A DNA stretch of 47,120 bases from Bryobacterales bacterium (GTDB taxonomy: Bacteria > Acidobacteriota > Terriglobia > Bryobacterales > Bryobacteraceae): the NCBI GenBank assembly GCA_016789905.1, contig JAEUQC010000134.1:1-47120 (forward strand), written 5' to 3'. The notes below the pieces were generated by a model that saw only the letters and a program-made list of their open reading frames with translations, was not told the DNA's origin and made no database searches. Shown here one piece after another: positions 16,476-24,765 of the stretch (the first letter of the stretch is position 1; every line of letters begins with the position of its first letter). The position numbers and the translations under genes are program-made.

Positions 16476-16963
16476 CATGAACGATCCCTCGCGGCGCCTG
16501 TCCTGGCCCGTATTGGAGATGGCGGATGAAGCGTCGCTCGACTGGATCAGGAAGGCTCTCGTCACGTACTTCGGGAAACCCGTGCTCCAGCGACGGTCTC
16601 CATGCCGCGACGCACCGGTTGGACCTCAGCCTCACTCTCGACGGCATAACTGAGCACTGCGGCAACTTCGGTGAACCTCAGTTGGTCGCCGCCACCGAAA
16701 CGGGGCTTAATGAATTGGGGCTACACGAACTCGCCGCTTGCTTTTCGGAGGCCAGGGCGCTGATGGTTCCTCTCCTGGCAAAGCGGACAGCCGCGGACGG
16801 AGATACACACCAAATCTTGCGGAAAGCTGGACTCGAAATGCCGGCCGCCGAACTCGATCGGAAAGCTTGGGCGTTGGACAACCTCGTCCCGGAAAAGTCC
16901 CTGATCTATGAGGCCAGGATTCGCTACTCCCGCCAGTATCCAGAACGAGTTTTCGATCGATAG
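16476..16963 (+). pseudogene. Frameshifted remnant of a small DUF4375/DMP19-like protein gene
   Basis: Two overlapping frames share one gene-like stretch. The first, from ATG 16476, reads MNDPSRRLSWPVLEMADEAS and on through WIRKALVTYFGKPVLQ, then becomes Arg/Pro-rich nonsense and stops near 16649. The second frame carries a convincing protein from about 16620 to 16963: TGLNELGLHELAACFSEARA, then ILRKAGLEMPAAELDRKAWA and LIYEARIRYSRQYPERVF. The helical GLHELA-type segment resembles small proteins of the DUF4375 kind, but this is only an impression. A single indel between about 16570 and 16640 would join them. The intact gene would be about 160 codons. Confidence 0.45.
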
Positions 16964-16994
16964 GCAGCCAGGAATGTCCCGCACACCAGCCAAC

Positions 16995-17891
16995 CTACGG
17001 CGCCACCGCAATCCGCCGCACCCGCGCCGCCGTGGCGTCGTACACCGCCACCCGCCCCTGGCTGTCGCATGCCAGCGCCAACGGCGTCAAGAACCGCGCC
17101 GCCTGCGCCGCGCCCTCCTCCCCCGCGAACCCCCGCTCCAATGACCCCGCAATCACACCCGTTCCCACCCGCTGCACTCGGTACAATTCACTGAAGTACA
17201 GGCCCCCATCCGCGCAGGCAGCCACCGAAAGCGGGCTTCCCGCGGCAAAATCGCTGACACTCCCATCGGCGCCAATCTTCTGCAGCGCCGCCTTCGAAAA
17301 GTGCGCCGCATACAGCACCCCGTCCCGATCCATACTCAGCGCCCCGCTCGCCGTCCCGGTAGCATGCGTGCGAATCCTTCCCTCGGCATCCACCACCCGC
17401 ACCCGTCCCTCTTCGGCGATAAACAGGTTCCCGGCGCCATCAAGCGCCAGCCCCATCGGCGCATCCAGCGACGCCTCCACCGCCCGCCCACCGTCCCCAT
17501 CACTCCCTTTTCTACCGGACCCGGCCACCACAACACTCGTCCCGTCCGGGTCGATCCTATAAACTCGGTGCCCCAGCAAATCGCTAACAAACACCCGGTC
17601 GCCCGAATCCACTGTCATCCCAAACAGCAAAACGCCACCGTCAGCCCGCCACAGCCGTTCCCACTTCCCCTCCAAATCCGTCCGCCACACTTCCCCAAGC
17701 AGCGTCGTCAGATACAGCCGGTCCAGCCGGTCAAACGCGATTGTCCAGCCCTCCCCAACCGGTGACCCTTCGGCCACCGCCCCCGCCACCGGCCCACGGG
17801 AATCGCCATTGCCCGCGATTGTTTGTATCCGGTACTCGCCACCCGCCAGCACCAAGCCCGCGGCAATTACAAAAGAGAAAATCAAACGCAT
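16995..17891 (-). CDS. Secreted NHL-repeat beta-propeller protein
   Basis: 298 residues with a signal peptide (MRLIFSFVIAAGLVLAGG). Propeller blades are visible as repeated units of the kind G-x-A/V-x-D-x2-G-x-[LV]-[YF]-[VI]: AFDRLDRLYLTT, TVDSGDRVFVSDLLGHRVY, ALDGAGNLFIAEEGRVRVVD, SMDRDGVLYAAHF and ACDSQGRVAVYDATAARVRR. A linker, VAGSGRKGSDGDGGRAVEA, is the NHL-type connector common in acidobacterial NHL proteins. With five to six blades it is short for a closed propeller. The ligand is unknown. It stands alone between a gene remnant and the TPR lipoprotein gene. Confidence 0.8.
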   Translation of the reverse strand: MRLIFSFVIAAGLVLAGGEYRIQTIAGNGDSRGPVAGAVAEGSPVGEGWTIAFDRLDRLYLTTLLGEVWRTDLEGKWERLWRADGGVLLFGMTVDSGDRVFVSDLLGHRVYRIDPDGTSVVVAGSGRKGSDGDGGRAVEASLDAPMGLALDGAGNLFIAEEGRVRVVDAEGRIRTHATGTASGALSMDRDGVLYAAHFSKAALQKIGADGSVSDFAAGSPLSVAACADGGLYFSELYRVQRVGTGVIAGSLERGFAGEEGAAQAARFLTPLALACDSQGRVAVYDATAARVRRIAVAP

Positions 17892-18130
17892 GGAGTATCA
17901 ACCTCAATTCCAAAGATTCTCTGCTGCCTAATAGTAGTATTTCCCGTCCCCCTTCCAACGGCACCCTTGCGTTACATCGTTCACAGTCCGCGTTCGACTC
18001 AGGTATTCTGATAACTCCACGTCGACACCTCTAAAGTCCAGCGCATTCGCAGAAAACCACCCGCCAAAGAGGTCCCTGCGGCCTTACTGGGACAGCGAAC
18101 AGCGGCAGCATACTCCCAGCCGCGAAACCC

Positions 18131-20443
18131 TCAACGCATGATCGCCAGCAACTCCCGGATTCGCTTCTCATCCGCGCTGTTTGGCCGCGCCGCCAGTGCC
18201 GCCCGCAGAGCTATTCGAGCCTTTTCAGACTCACCATTCTGTTGAAGCGCGACCCCAAGATGATAACGGAACGTCGCGTTCATTTGATTCCCATTCACTA
18301 ACGGCGTCAGGATCCCCAACGCATTGTCATTCTTCTTCATCTTCACGTAAATCCAGCCCAGCGTGTCCGACAATTCAGCGCGTATCGCAGGTTCAACGGC
18401 CGCCTCCAACCCTCGCCGTGCATACTTTAGCGCTTCATCGAGGTTCTGCCCAGATTCCGCCATCAAGAACGCAAGATCGTTCAACGCATACACATTCGTT
18501 GGCTCAATCTCAATCGTCCTTCGGTACCGGCCCATCGCCTCACTCACCTGCCCGGCCGCCAGCAGGACTTTCGCCAATAGCAACGACGCTGGCGCCGACT
18601 TCGGGTTTACCGCGATCACCTTGTCCAGTACGTCCTTTGCTAACCCATTCTCCCCCTTCGCCGAATACGCTTCCGCCAGTGCCAACTGATACTCGCTGCT
18701 CTTGGGTTCAGCCGCGCTCAAGGCCTTGTACTGATCCACCGCAACGTCGTACCGCCCGGCCGTTTGCGCGATCCGGGCCAGCACTTTGCGCAGCCTCGGC
18801 GACGATGGATTGTGCTGCAAGTAGTTCTCCAATACGCCGATTGCCTCGCCAGCCCGGTCACTCCCATACAACGCCTCCGCCAAACCTGCGGCGATTGTCG
18901 AGTTCTTTCCCAAATCTCCTTCCATTTGCCGGAAAATCCGCTCCGCCTCTTTGTGTTTTCCCTCTGCGATCGCCAATACCCCAAACCGCAATTGCACAAA
19001 TGGGGATTTGGGGAATCGGACATTGAGCCGTCCCAGTTCCGAGCGTGCCGGCTGAAACTGCCCCGCCGCCGTCAGGCATGCCACATGCAACAAATTGGCC
19101 TCAAGTTCGGCAGGCTTCAGGGCCACAACCTCTTTCGAAATTGTCAACGCCTCCTCCGCCTTCCCTCTTGCCATTAGCAATTGAGCCAAAGCGAATCGCG
19201 GTGGAAGATAGTTCCGATTCGAGCGCATCGCCACTCGCCATTCCCGTGCACCCCCGTCAATATCGCCCTTCCGGACAAGCCCCTTGCCAATCTGGAAGCG
19301 CAACGGGGCGTCTTCGGGCCGCGACGTTAACTGCGCTCGCAGTTCTTCGATCGCACCATCCACCTTTTGCGGATCCCCTTCATCTAGCCACGCCACCGCC
19401 CGCATCTGTTTCGCTTCCCCGTCGGCGGGTTGGGCCCGTAGCGCTAATTCCAACTGATCGAGCGCCTCCTTCCATTTTCGTTGGAACGCCAGGATGCGGG
19501 CCAATCGCTTTCGGTACGCCGGTGCATCCGCAGTTGCGCCTCCCACTCCCGCGTTCAAATGCGCCAGCGCCTCGTCCGGTCTTCCAACCGAAAAATAGAA
19601 ATCTCCCGCCAGAAGCCTTCCATTTGGGTACTCTTTCGGGTTAGCGGTCAACCTCGCGATTGCCGTATCTGCGTCTTCCATTCTTTTCCGCGAAGCGTAA
19701 TAGGCCGCCAAATCAAATAGATACTCACCATTCTTCGGATTGTTCGCGGCCTTCAACTTTAGGATTTCTTCGGCCTCCTTCGTCCGCCCTGTGGCTTCGT
19801 AGTTCTGAAACAGAGCATCATAGGCCCGCGCGAAATTCTTGTCTCGGCGAATCAATTCTTCCGCGATGCTCGTTGATTCCGCCACCTCCTTGTTTTCCGC
19901 CAGCGCCCGTGCCAGCAACAATTGCGATTCCACGTCCTCAGGCTTCCGCCCCACAGCCTTGCGAAGAAATACCACCGCTTCGCCCGGTTTGAAGTCCGCC
20001 AGCACGAGCGCACCCTTCAAAACGTTTCCATCAAAACTCCCACCGTCTTTCCCCAACAACAGATCCGCGGCTCGCGCCGCCTGATCGTATAGTTGGCGCG
20101 GCCGTCCCGGATCCGCATTGTAAAGGCTGAGGGCCAACTTTCCCGCCGCGGCCACAGCCGCTTCATTGCCGGGCATCAATTGCGCGGCTCGGACTAGATT
20201 CTGATAGGCGGGCAGCAACCGGTTGGATTTTAGGTCTATTAGGCCCAACTGGTGGTAGGCTTCCCCCATTTCAGGCGCTTTCTGTATCGCCTTGCGGTAC
20301 TCTATGACGGCTTCCGCATCTTTTCCCGCCTTCATTAGGCTATTGCCTCGGTCCAGATACGATTGCGGACTGTTCGTACATCCAATCAGTCCCGCAAGAC
20401 CTATCATCAACAACAACTGCCGCGTTTGGTGCCATTGGAACAT
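18131..20443 (-). CDS. Large TPR-repeat lipoprotein, PrsT-like
   Basis: 770 residues from ATG 20443. The upstream frame is open, but this start places a lipoprotein signal correctly: MFQWHQTRQLLLMIGLAGLI then GC, with the lipobox ending at Cys 22. The rest is a long array of tetratricopeptide repeats from SYLDRGNSLMKAGKDAEAVI to the end, with many A-x4-G-x8-A-x4-A patterns (for example AEAYSAKGENGLAKDVLDKV and YALNDLAFLMAESGQNLDEA). Length, lipoprotein anchor and the neighbouring PEP-CTERM gene resemble PrsT, the TPR protein of exosortase-associated loci. No exosortase or prs polysaccharide genes are in the window, so this identity is tentative. Confidence 0.75.
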   Translation of the reverse strand: MFQWHQTRQLLLMIGLAGLIGCTNSPQSYLDRGNSLMKAGKDAEAVIEYRKAIQKAPEMGEAYHQLGLIDLKSNRLLPAYQNLVRAAQLMPGNEAAVAAAGKLALSLYNADPGRPRQLYDQAARAADLLLGKDGGSFDGNVLKGALVLADFKPGEAVVFLRKAVGRKPEDVESQLLLARALAENKEVAESTSIAEELIRRDKNFARAYDALFQNYEATGRTKEAEEILKLKAANNPKNGEYLFDLAAYYASRKRMEDADTAIARLTANPKEYPNGRLLAGDFYFSVGRPDEALAHLNAGVGGATADAPAYRKRLARILAFQRKWKEALDQLELALRAQPADGEAKQMRAVAWLDEGDPQKVDGAIEELRAQLTSRPEDAPLRFQIGKGLVRKGDIDGGAREWRVAMRSNRNYLPPRFALAQLLMARGKAEEALTISKEVVALKPAELEANLLHVACLTAAGQFQPARSELGRLNVRFPKSPFVQLRFGVLAIAEGKHKEAERIFRQMEGDLGKNSTIAAGLAEALYGSDRAGEAIGVLENYLQHNPSSPRLRKVLARIAQTAGRYDVAVDQYKALSAAEPKSSEYQLALAEAYSAKGENGLAKDVLDKVIAVNPKSAPASLLLAKVLLAAGQVSEAMGRYRRTIEIEPTNVYALNDLAFLMAESGQNLDEALKYARRGLEAAVEPAIRAELSDTLGWIYVKMKKNDNALGILTPLVNGNQMNATFRYHLGVALQQNGESEKARIALRAALAARPNSADEKRIRELLAIMR

Positions 20444-20715
20444 AACGTCCGATTTGGTCCGCATTCCTCCCGCCGCATCTTTGGCAAACGATTCACTCAC
20501 GGGATTGTTGAATTCGACACGCATGGTTATTACGAGTGCTCCAGTGCGCGTTTCGCGCAGCCCCCTGCGGCCGCAGCCGCGCCAATCTACTCCCAACCGG
20601 TTCCTAGCTGGTTGGTGCTCAGGATCGGCAGGCGGCTAATAGCAATGGCCCCCGAACGGTGTACGTCCAGGGGCCGTAAGGCAGCAAAAGCCGTCTTCCA
20701 ATCTTTCACGCTTGA

Positions 20716-21384
20716 CTATTGCGAGTCCGGCACGGATCGGCTGGAAAACTTGCGCGCAAAAACCAATGCAATTACGCCGAACCCAAGCACACCATAAAAG
20801 GAGGGTTCAGGAACTGGCGAGGTGTTTCCGAGTTGTACATCCGTGATCGCGGGCGCCGAGCCGCTCCCTTGGCTGCTTGTAAGGCGAAAGCCGGTAAAGT
20901 ACTCCCCCGCACTCGCTTTAAACCCAAAGAAGTCCATTCCCGCGCGAACGTTTGGAGCAACAAGACCGTTATAGAAATACGTATTTAGGTTGGTCACGAT
21001 TTGGATGTTGAGCAACGAAGTATCCCCAAGCATCCCGGCGCTAAACCCAAACAGGTCGTAGGTCGGACCAGCGGTAATCGCACCTGCAAATGGCGACCAA
21101 AAGTCGTTCAATAGAACGGTCCTCGAATTGCCATATCCAAAGTCGGACGCAATGAGAACGTTCCGCCTGGAGGTGTAGGTGATCCCCCCAATCGTATACG
21201 GGTCTCCAGGCGCGCAATAATATGTGGCGCACACGCTGTCAAAAGTCGTGTTCTGGACAATCGTTCCCTGGCTTTGAAACGAAGGGATCGTCGAATAAGT
21301 ACTAATTGCCGCGGACGCCGGCAATACGAGGAAGAGTGCGCAAGCTGAAAACAAGACGTGCGCGGCGGTTACGGGCAATTTCAC
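20716..21384 (-). CDS. PEP-CTERM sorted secreted protein
   Basis: 222 residues from a GTG start at 21384, with AAGGAG a few bases upstream. The signal peptide (MKLPVTAAHVLFSACALFLV and on to PASA) is followed by a beta-rich body with two Cys in the N-terminal part (VCATYYCAPGDPYTIGGITY). The C terminus is the sorting signal: PVPEPSFYG, a hydrophobic helix (VLGFGVIALVFA) and a basic end (RKFSSRS). Proteins with this tail are processed by an exosortase and usually displayed on the surface or in extracellular polysaccharide. The body shows the general pattern of acidobacterial PEP-CTERM proteins, with no enzymatic motif visible. The exosortase must be elsewhere in the genome. Confidence 0.88.
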   Translation of the reverse strand: MKLPVTAAHVLFSACALFLVLPASAAISTYSTIPSFQSQGTIVQNTTFDSVCATYYCAPGDPYTIGGITYTSRRNVLIASDFGYGNSRTVLLNDFWSPFAGAITAGPTYDLFGFSAGMLGDTSLLNIQIVTNLNTYFYNGLVAPNVRAGMDFFGFKASAGEYFTGFRLTSSQGSGSAPAITDVQLGNTSPVPEPSFYGVLGFGVIALVFARKFSSRSVPDSQ

Positions 21385-21569
21385 TATAAACTCCTTCGGA
21401 CGTGTTTTATGAAGAAACTATCACGCAGGCGCCATTTCCGCAAGAGATCGGCCGCAGCCCGTCGGAAAAATGTACTAGTACTGTGCTCTCGGACGCGGCA
21501 AGAACGCACCACGCGCCGACGGTCAGCAAGCCCAACCCCAACATCCCAAACGACTTAACCACAATCCAC

Positions 21570-21638
21570 TTGACAACCCCGGTATAATGTAAGTGTAGAG
21601 GCCCCTGCGCCGGACAAAATAGTCCAGCCCAGGGGCCT
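21570..21638 (+). promoter_or_regulatory. Promoter-like TATAAT and hairpin leader upstream of the 21669 gene
   Basis: TATAAT at 21583-21588 is a perfect -10 match, but the nearby TTGACA (21570-21575) is only 7 bases away, so the two cannot be a normal -35/-10 pair and no good -35 sits at 17 bases. Immediately downstream AGGCCCCTG (21599-21607) and CAGGGGCCT (21630-21638) form a 9-bp stem, with an inner GGAC/GTCC stem. The hairpin ends 30 bases before the ATG, followed by TTCCTATTTC. It could be an attenuator-like leader or a mobile-repeat end. Confidence 0.45.
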
Positions 21639-21668
21639 TTCCTATTTCAACCAGGGGAAAACAGCACC

Positions 21669-22373
21669 ATGCATTCGCCGCTCAACAAAGCCGAGATCGC
21701 CCGCCGCAACGGCGCTCTCTCCAGAGGCCCCTCCACGCCTGCCGGCAAGGCCCGCTCCTGCCGCAACGCCCTCGTCCACGGCCGCCGTGCCGTCAAACTC
21801 GCCGAATTCGTCCCGCCAGATTCGGCCACCCTCACCACCGAAGACCGCCGAAAGTATTTCGCCCTCTTCGACCAGAATCTATCCAAATACCAGCCCGCGG
21901 ACCCCGCCGAAAAGGCCATCGTCCGCGAAATCACCGCCACCCAGTGGGCCAACCTCCGCATCGCCGTCGCCCGCCAGGCCATGCTCAATCGCCAACTGGC
22001 CAACCACAATAACGAGATCGACATCGCCTACGAGGCCGCCTTCAGCTTCAAATCCATGTCCGCGCTCCGCCACGAATATTCGGCCAACGCCCGTCTCATC
22101 GTCCAGGCCGAACGCCGTCTCGTCCAAATGCGTCAAAACTTCCCGGCTGTCCGCCCGGAGCCCATGGATTCCACCGTTGACCGGGCGAACCACGAACCAA
22201 CCAACGACACCCCGGCGCAACCTGTTGAAAACACAACGGCGACGCAAAAAACATCCGTTCAACGTATCCGCTGCAACGGCCCCCTCACGCCCGAAATCAT
22301 CAAAATGTACCGCCGACTCCACCCGAACTGCGACCTCGCCTTCATTGACGGCGCCGAAGAACCCGCCATGTAA
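21669..22373 (+). CDS. Small basic protein of unknown function, multi-copy family type
   Basis: 234 residues. The N terminus contains ARRNGALSRGPSTPAGKARS followed by CRNALVHGRRAV, a signature I associate with proteins found in many copies in Acidobacteriota and Planctomycetota. The middle is helical and charged (DPAEKAIVREITATQWANLR, ALRHEYSANARLIVQAERRL), consistent with a coiled coil or a DNA- or RNA-binding helix bundle. The C terminus is Thr/Pro-rich. No membrane segment, signal peptide or catalytic motif is visible. GGGGA lies upstream of the ATG. The hairpin leader and the downstream direct repeats suggest a mobile or repeat-associated gene, but this is inference. Confidence 0.7.
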   Translation: MHSPLNKAEIARRNGALSRGPSTPAGKARSCRNALVHGRRAVKLAEFVPPDSATLTTEDRRKYFALFDQNLSKYQPADPAEKAIVREITATQWANLRIAVARQAMLNRQLANHNNEIDIAYEAAFSFKSMSALRHEYSANARLIVQAERRLVQMRQNFPAVRPEPMDSTVDRANHEPTNDTPAQPVENTTATQKTSVQRIRCNGPLTPEIIKMYRRLHPNCDLAFIDGAEEPAM

Positions 22374-22453
22374 CCGCCATTCCAACCCGAAAATTCACCT
22401 CGTACAGCCGAAGTGTGCCTATACACAACGCACCACGACCCGCGCTCCCAAAC

Positions 22454-22753
22454 AATCGGTGTCAGACACTAGAATATTTTACCGTGTGACGGTTGTTTGA
22501 CGGCCTAAACGCCCGCCAATCGATAGGTAAACATCCGTCAGACGACCCAACCGGCCCTCCTCCGAATACATCCGTATACACCAACCACCACCGACCCTCT
22601 TCCCAGCCCTAATCGGTGTCAGACACTAGAATATTTTACCGTGTGACGGTTGTTTGACGGCCTAAACGCCCGCCAATCGATGGGTAAACATCCGTCAGAC
22701 GACCTAACCGGCCCTCCCCCGAACACATCCGTATACACCAACTACCACCCGCC
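22454..22753. repeat. Two tandem copies of a ~157-bp direct repeat with a GTGTCAGACAC palindrome
   Basis: Copy 1 starts at 22454 and copy 2 at 22611, each with AATCGGTGTCAGACACTAG. The two copies match almost base for base for about 145 bp, through TTTTACCGTGTGACGG, GTTTGACGGCCTAAACGCCC and CATCCGTATACACCAAC, with only a few substitutions (for example GATAGG against GATGGG). Copy 2 ends at the stop of the TonB-like gene. GTGTC-A-GACAC is an 11-bp perfect palindrome, a kind often seen in REP-type elements. Nothing codes here. The 12-mer TTTGACGGCCTA occurs in both copies (22496, 22653) and again at 32970. Confidence 0.85.
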
Positions 22754-23809
22754 CTACCGTTGGCTCATGTTATACGAAAACGTGAACTGCAGCCGGATCT
22801 GCTCCCCCTTGAACTCCGCCGGCAAAGGCGGAAACGGGTTCGAGGCACTGATCCCCGCCACCGCCGCCCGGTCCAGCGGCTGCGCCCCCGACGGCACGCT
22901 GATCACCAACTTCGGCACCGCGCCCGCCCGGTCTATCGCAAACTGCACCATCACCCGCCCGCGCTGATTCCCCATCCGCGCGCTCTCCGGAATCACCGCG
23001 AACCAGTTCTTCCGCACCGCCGCCAACACGCGAATCAAATACGGCCGGAAATCCACCCCTTGCGGATCGCTCAACAACTCCAGATTGGAACCCGTCTTAC
23101 CTGGCGTCGGCGGCAAATTCATCCCCTCCCCAACACCCCCAACCCCGTCCCCAACATCCCCCACCATCAACCCGCCCGACGGCCGGCTCCGCGCCACCGC
23201 CGCCGTCGCTTCGCTCACACTGTTATTCGGCATCGGCACCTTCCGCGGACCCTGCGCCGGCTGGCTCGAATACCCGCCCGCCCCAATCGATTCAAACGCC
23301 AGCTTCGGCTTCTCCTGCGGTTGAATCTGCGGTGGCGGCGGCGCGTTCGGCACCCCCACCGGCGGCGGCGTAATGTTCCGCGCCTGTATCGGGTTCTCCA
23401 CCTTTGGCGGCTCCGCCAACGGCCGCGGCGGCGCTTCCGTCCGCGGCGCCGGTATCGGCACAGGATTCCGCGCCGCCGGCCGCGTTGTCGATGGCGGACC
23501 ATCCGGTATCTGCACCGCCGGACGCGGCTTCAGGCTATCCACATCGAAGTCCCGGTTCACCTCCGCCTTGTTCGGCACGTTCTGCGTCGGCTCCAACACC
23601 GGGGCGAAAATCGGCGTCACCTTCCGGACAACCGCCACCTGATTGTTGGCCTGAAACTTGTGCGCCTCAAAAATCGGCACCTCCTGCAACAAGAACGCCA
23701 GCACCAAGTGCGCACCCACCGACGCCGCGCCAATAGCGCGCCACGGCCTGGGCGCGAGTTGCTGCTCGACGCCGAACAAACTGCGTAACTCTTCACTCGA
23801 TTGGTTCAC
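22754..23809 (-). CDS. TonB-family envelope protein
   Basis: 351 residues. The N terminus has one membrane helix (GAASVGAHLVLAFLL), then a long Pro-rich periplasmic spacer (about 85-180) and a C-terminal TonB-type domain: FRPYLIRVLAAVRKNWFAVI, RGRVMVQFAIDRAGAVPKLV, LDRAAVAGISASNPFPPLPA and LQFTFSYNM. The pattern of an R-x-V-x-V-x-F-x-I-D-x-x-G strand followed by a LD-x-A-A-x-x-A-[IV] helix is that of the TonB C-terminal fold. It lies at the end of the lpx operon with a 4-bp overlap. No ExbB/ExbD genes are nearby, so the partner, if any, is elsewhere. It could drive an outer-membrane function rather than classical iron uptake. Confidence 0.8.
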   Translation of the reverse strand: MNQSSEELRSLFGVEQQLAPRPWRAIGAASVGAHLVLAFLLQEVPIFEAHKFQANNQVAVVRKVTPIFAPVLEPTQNVPNKAEVNRDFDVDSLKPRPAVQIPDGPPSTTRPAARNPVPIPAPRTEAPPRPLAEPPKVENPIQARNITPPPVGVPNAPPPPQIQPQEKPKLAFESIGAGGYSSQPAQGPRKVPMPNNSVSEATAAVARSRPSGGLMVGDVGDGVGGVGEGMNLPPTPGKTGSNLELLSDPQGVDFRPYLIRVLAAVRKNWFAVIPESARMGNQRGRVMVQFAIDRAGAVPKLVISVPSGAQPLDRAAVAGISASNPFPPLPAEFKGEQIRLQFTFSYNMSQR

Positions 23810-24765
23810 TGCTGCGCGGCAAGCGTGGCCGTTATGACGGCCGCATGGGCTTCAATCTTCTCCAGAATATCCAGCGCCACCGCCAGAGCGCGGCGCGCCT
23901 CTTCTCCATCGACGCGCGGACGCCTCCGTTGCGTTACACAATCCACGAAGTGCGCCACCTCCCGCCGCAGCGGCTCCTCTTTTTTGATGAGAAACGGCTC
24001 GAATCCGATCTGTTTTTGTGGCGACACCCGAAACGTGATTCCCTTTTGGTCCGCGTAATCGAGCGAAATGTATTCATGCGGTTGGAATAGCCGCACTTTC
24101 CGCACGCGCTCCGTCGAAACCCGGCTCGCCGTCAGGTTCGCCACGCACCCTCCAGGGAACGCCAGCCGCACATTGGCAATGTCTACTTTCTTCGACAATA
24201 TGGAGATCCCCGCCGCCCGAACCTCCTCCGGCATCTTCCCGGTCAACGCCAGCACAATGTCAATGTCGTGGATCATCAGGTCCAGCACCACGTCCACGTC
24301 CAGGCTGCGCGGCGTGAACAGACTCAACCGGTGAATCTCGAAAAACAGCGGAATCGTGATCTTCCCTGCCAACGCCTCCACCGCCGGATTGAAACGCTCC
24401 AAATGGCCCACCTGGATAATCCGCCCGCCCTCCGCCGCAGCGGCCAGCAGTGCGTCGGCTTCGGCCAGCGTCGGCGCAATCGGCTTTTCAATCAACACAT
24501 CCAGCCCCGCCCGCAACAACTGGCAGCCCGTCGCCGCGTGCGCCGTCGTCGGCACGGCCACAACAGCCGCATCGGCACTCGCCGCCAGCGCCTCCAGCGA
24601 ATCGAACGCCATCACCCCATGTTCCGCCGCCGCTTCGGCCGCCCGCGCCGGGTCGATATCGTACACCCCGGTCAGTTCGGCGGTCTCTTCCAGCGTCTTC
24701 AACACACGCATGTGATGACGCCCGAAAACCCCGGCCCCGGCAACGGCAACGCGCAGTTTCATCAC
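23806..24765 (-). CDS. Gfo/Idh/MocA-family NAD(P)-dependent oxidoreductase in the lpx operon
   Basis: 319 residues. The N-terminal Rossmann fold shows VAVAGAGVFGRHHMRVLKTL (GxGxxG). The conserved EKP motif is LIEKPIAPTL, and the C-terminal domain has the usual LDVDVVLDLMIHDIDIVLAL with conserved His and Asp. The reaction is oxidation or reduction of a sugar or sugar-nucleotide hydroxyl with NAD(P). It overlaps lpxI and the TonB-like gene by four bases each, so the product probably acts with the lipid A genes. One candidate is GnnA, which oxidises UDP-GlcNAc at C3 on the way to 3-amino sugars used for amide-linked lipid A. The GnnB aminotransferase is not in the window, so this stays a hypothesis. 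Confidence 0.85.
   Translation of the reverse strand: MMKLRVAVAGAGVFGRHHMRVLKTLEETAELTGVYDIDPARAAEAAAEHGVMAFDSLEALAASADAAVVAVPTTAHAATGCQLLRAGLDVLIEKPIAPTLAEADALLAAAAEGGRIIQVGHLERFNPAVEALAGKITIPLFFEIHRLSLFTPRSLDVDVVLDLMIHDIDIVLALTGKMPEEVRAAGISILSKKVDIANVRLAFPGGCVANLTASRVSTERVRKVRLFQPHEYISLDYADQKGITFRVSPQKQIGFEPFLIKKEEPLRREVAHFVDCVTQRRRPRVDGEEARRALAVALDILEKIEAHAAVITATLAAQQ

Noticed and set aside
21570..21588. Standard sigma-70 promoter from TTGACA and TATAAT
   Set aside because: The spacing is 7 bases, not 16-18, so they cannot form one normal promoter.
22454..22753. CRISPR array
   Set aside because: Only two copies of a long repeat without spacers of regular size, and no cas gene nearby.
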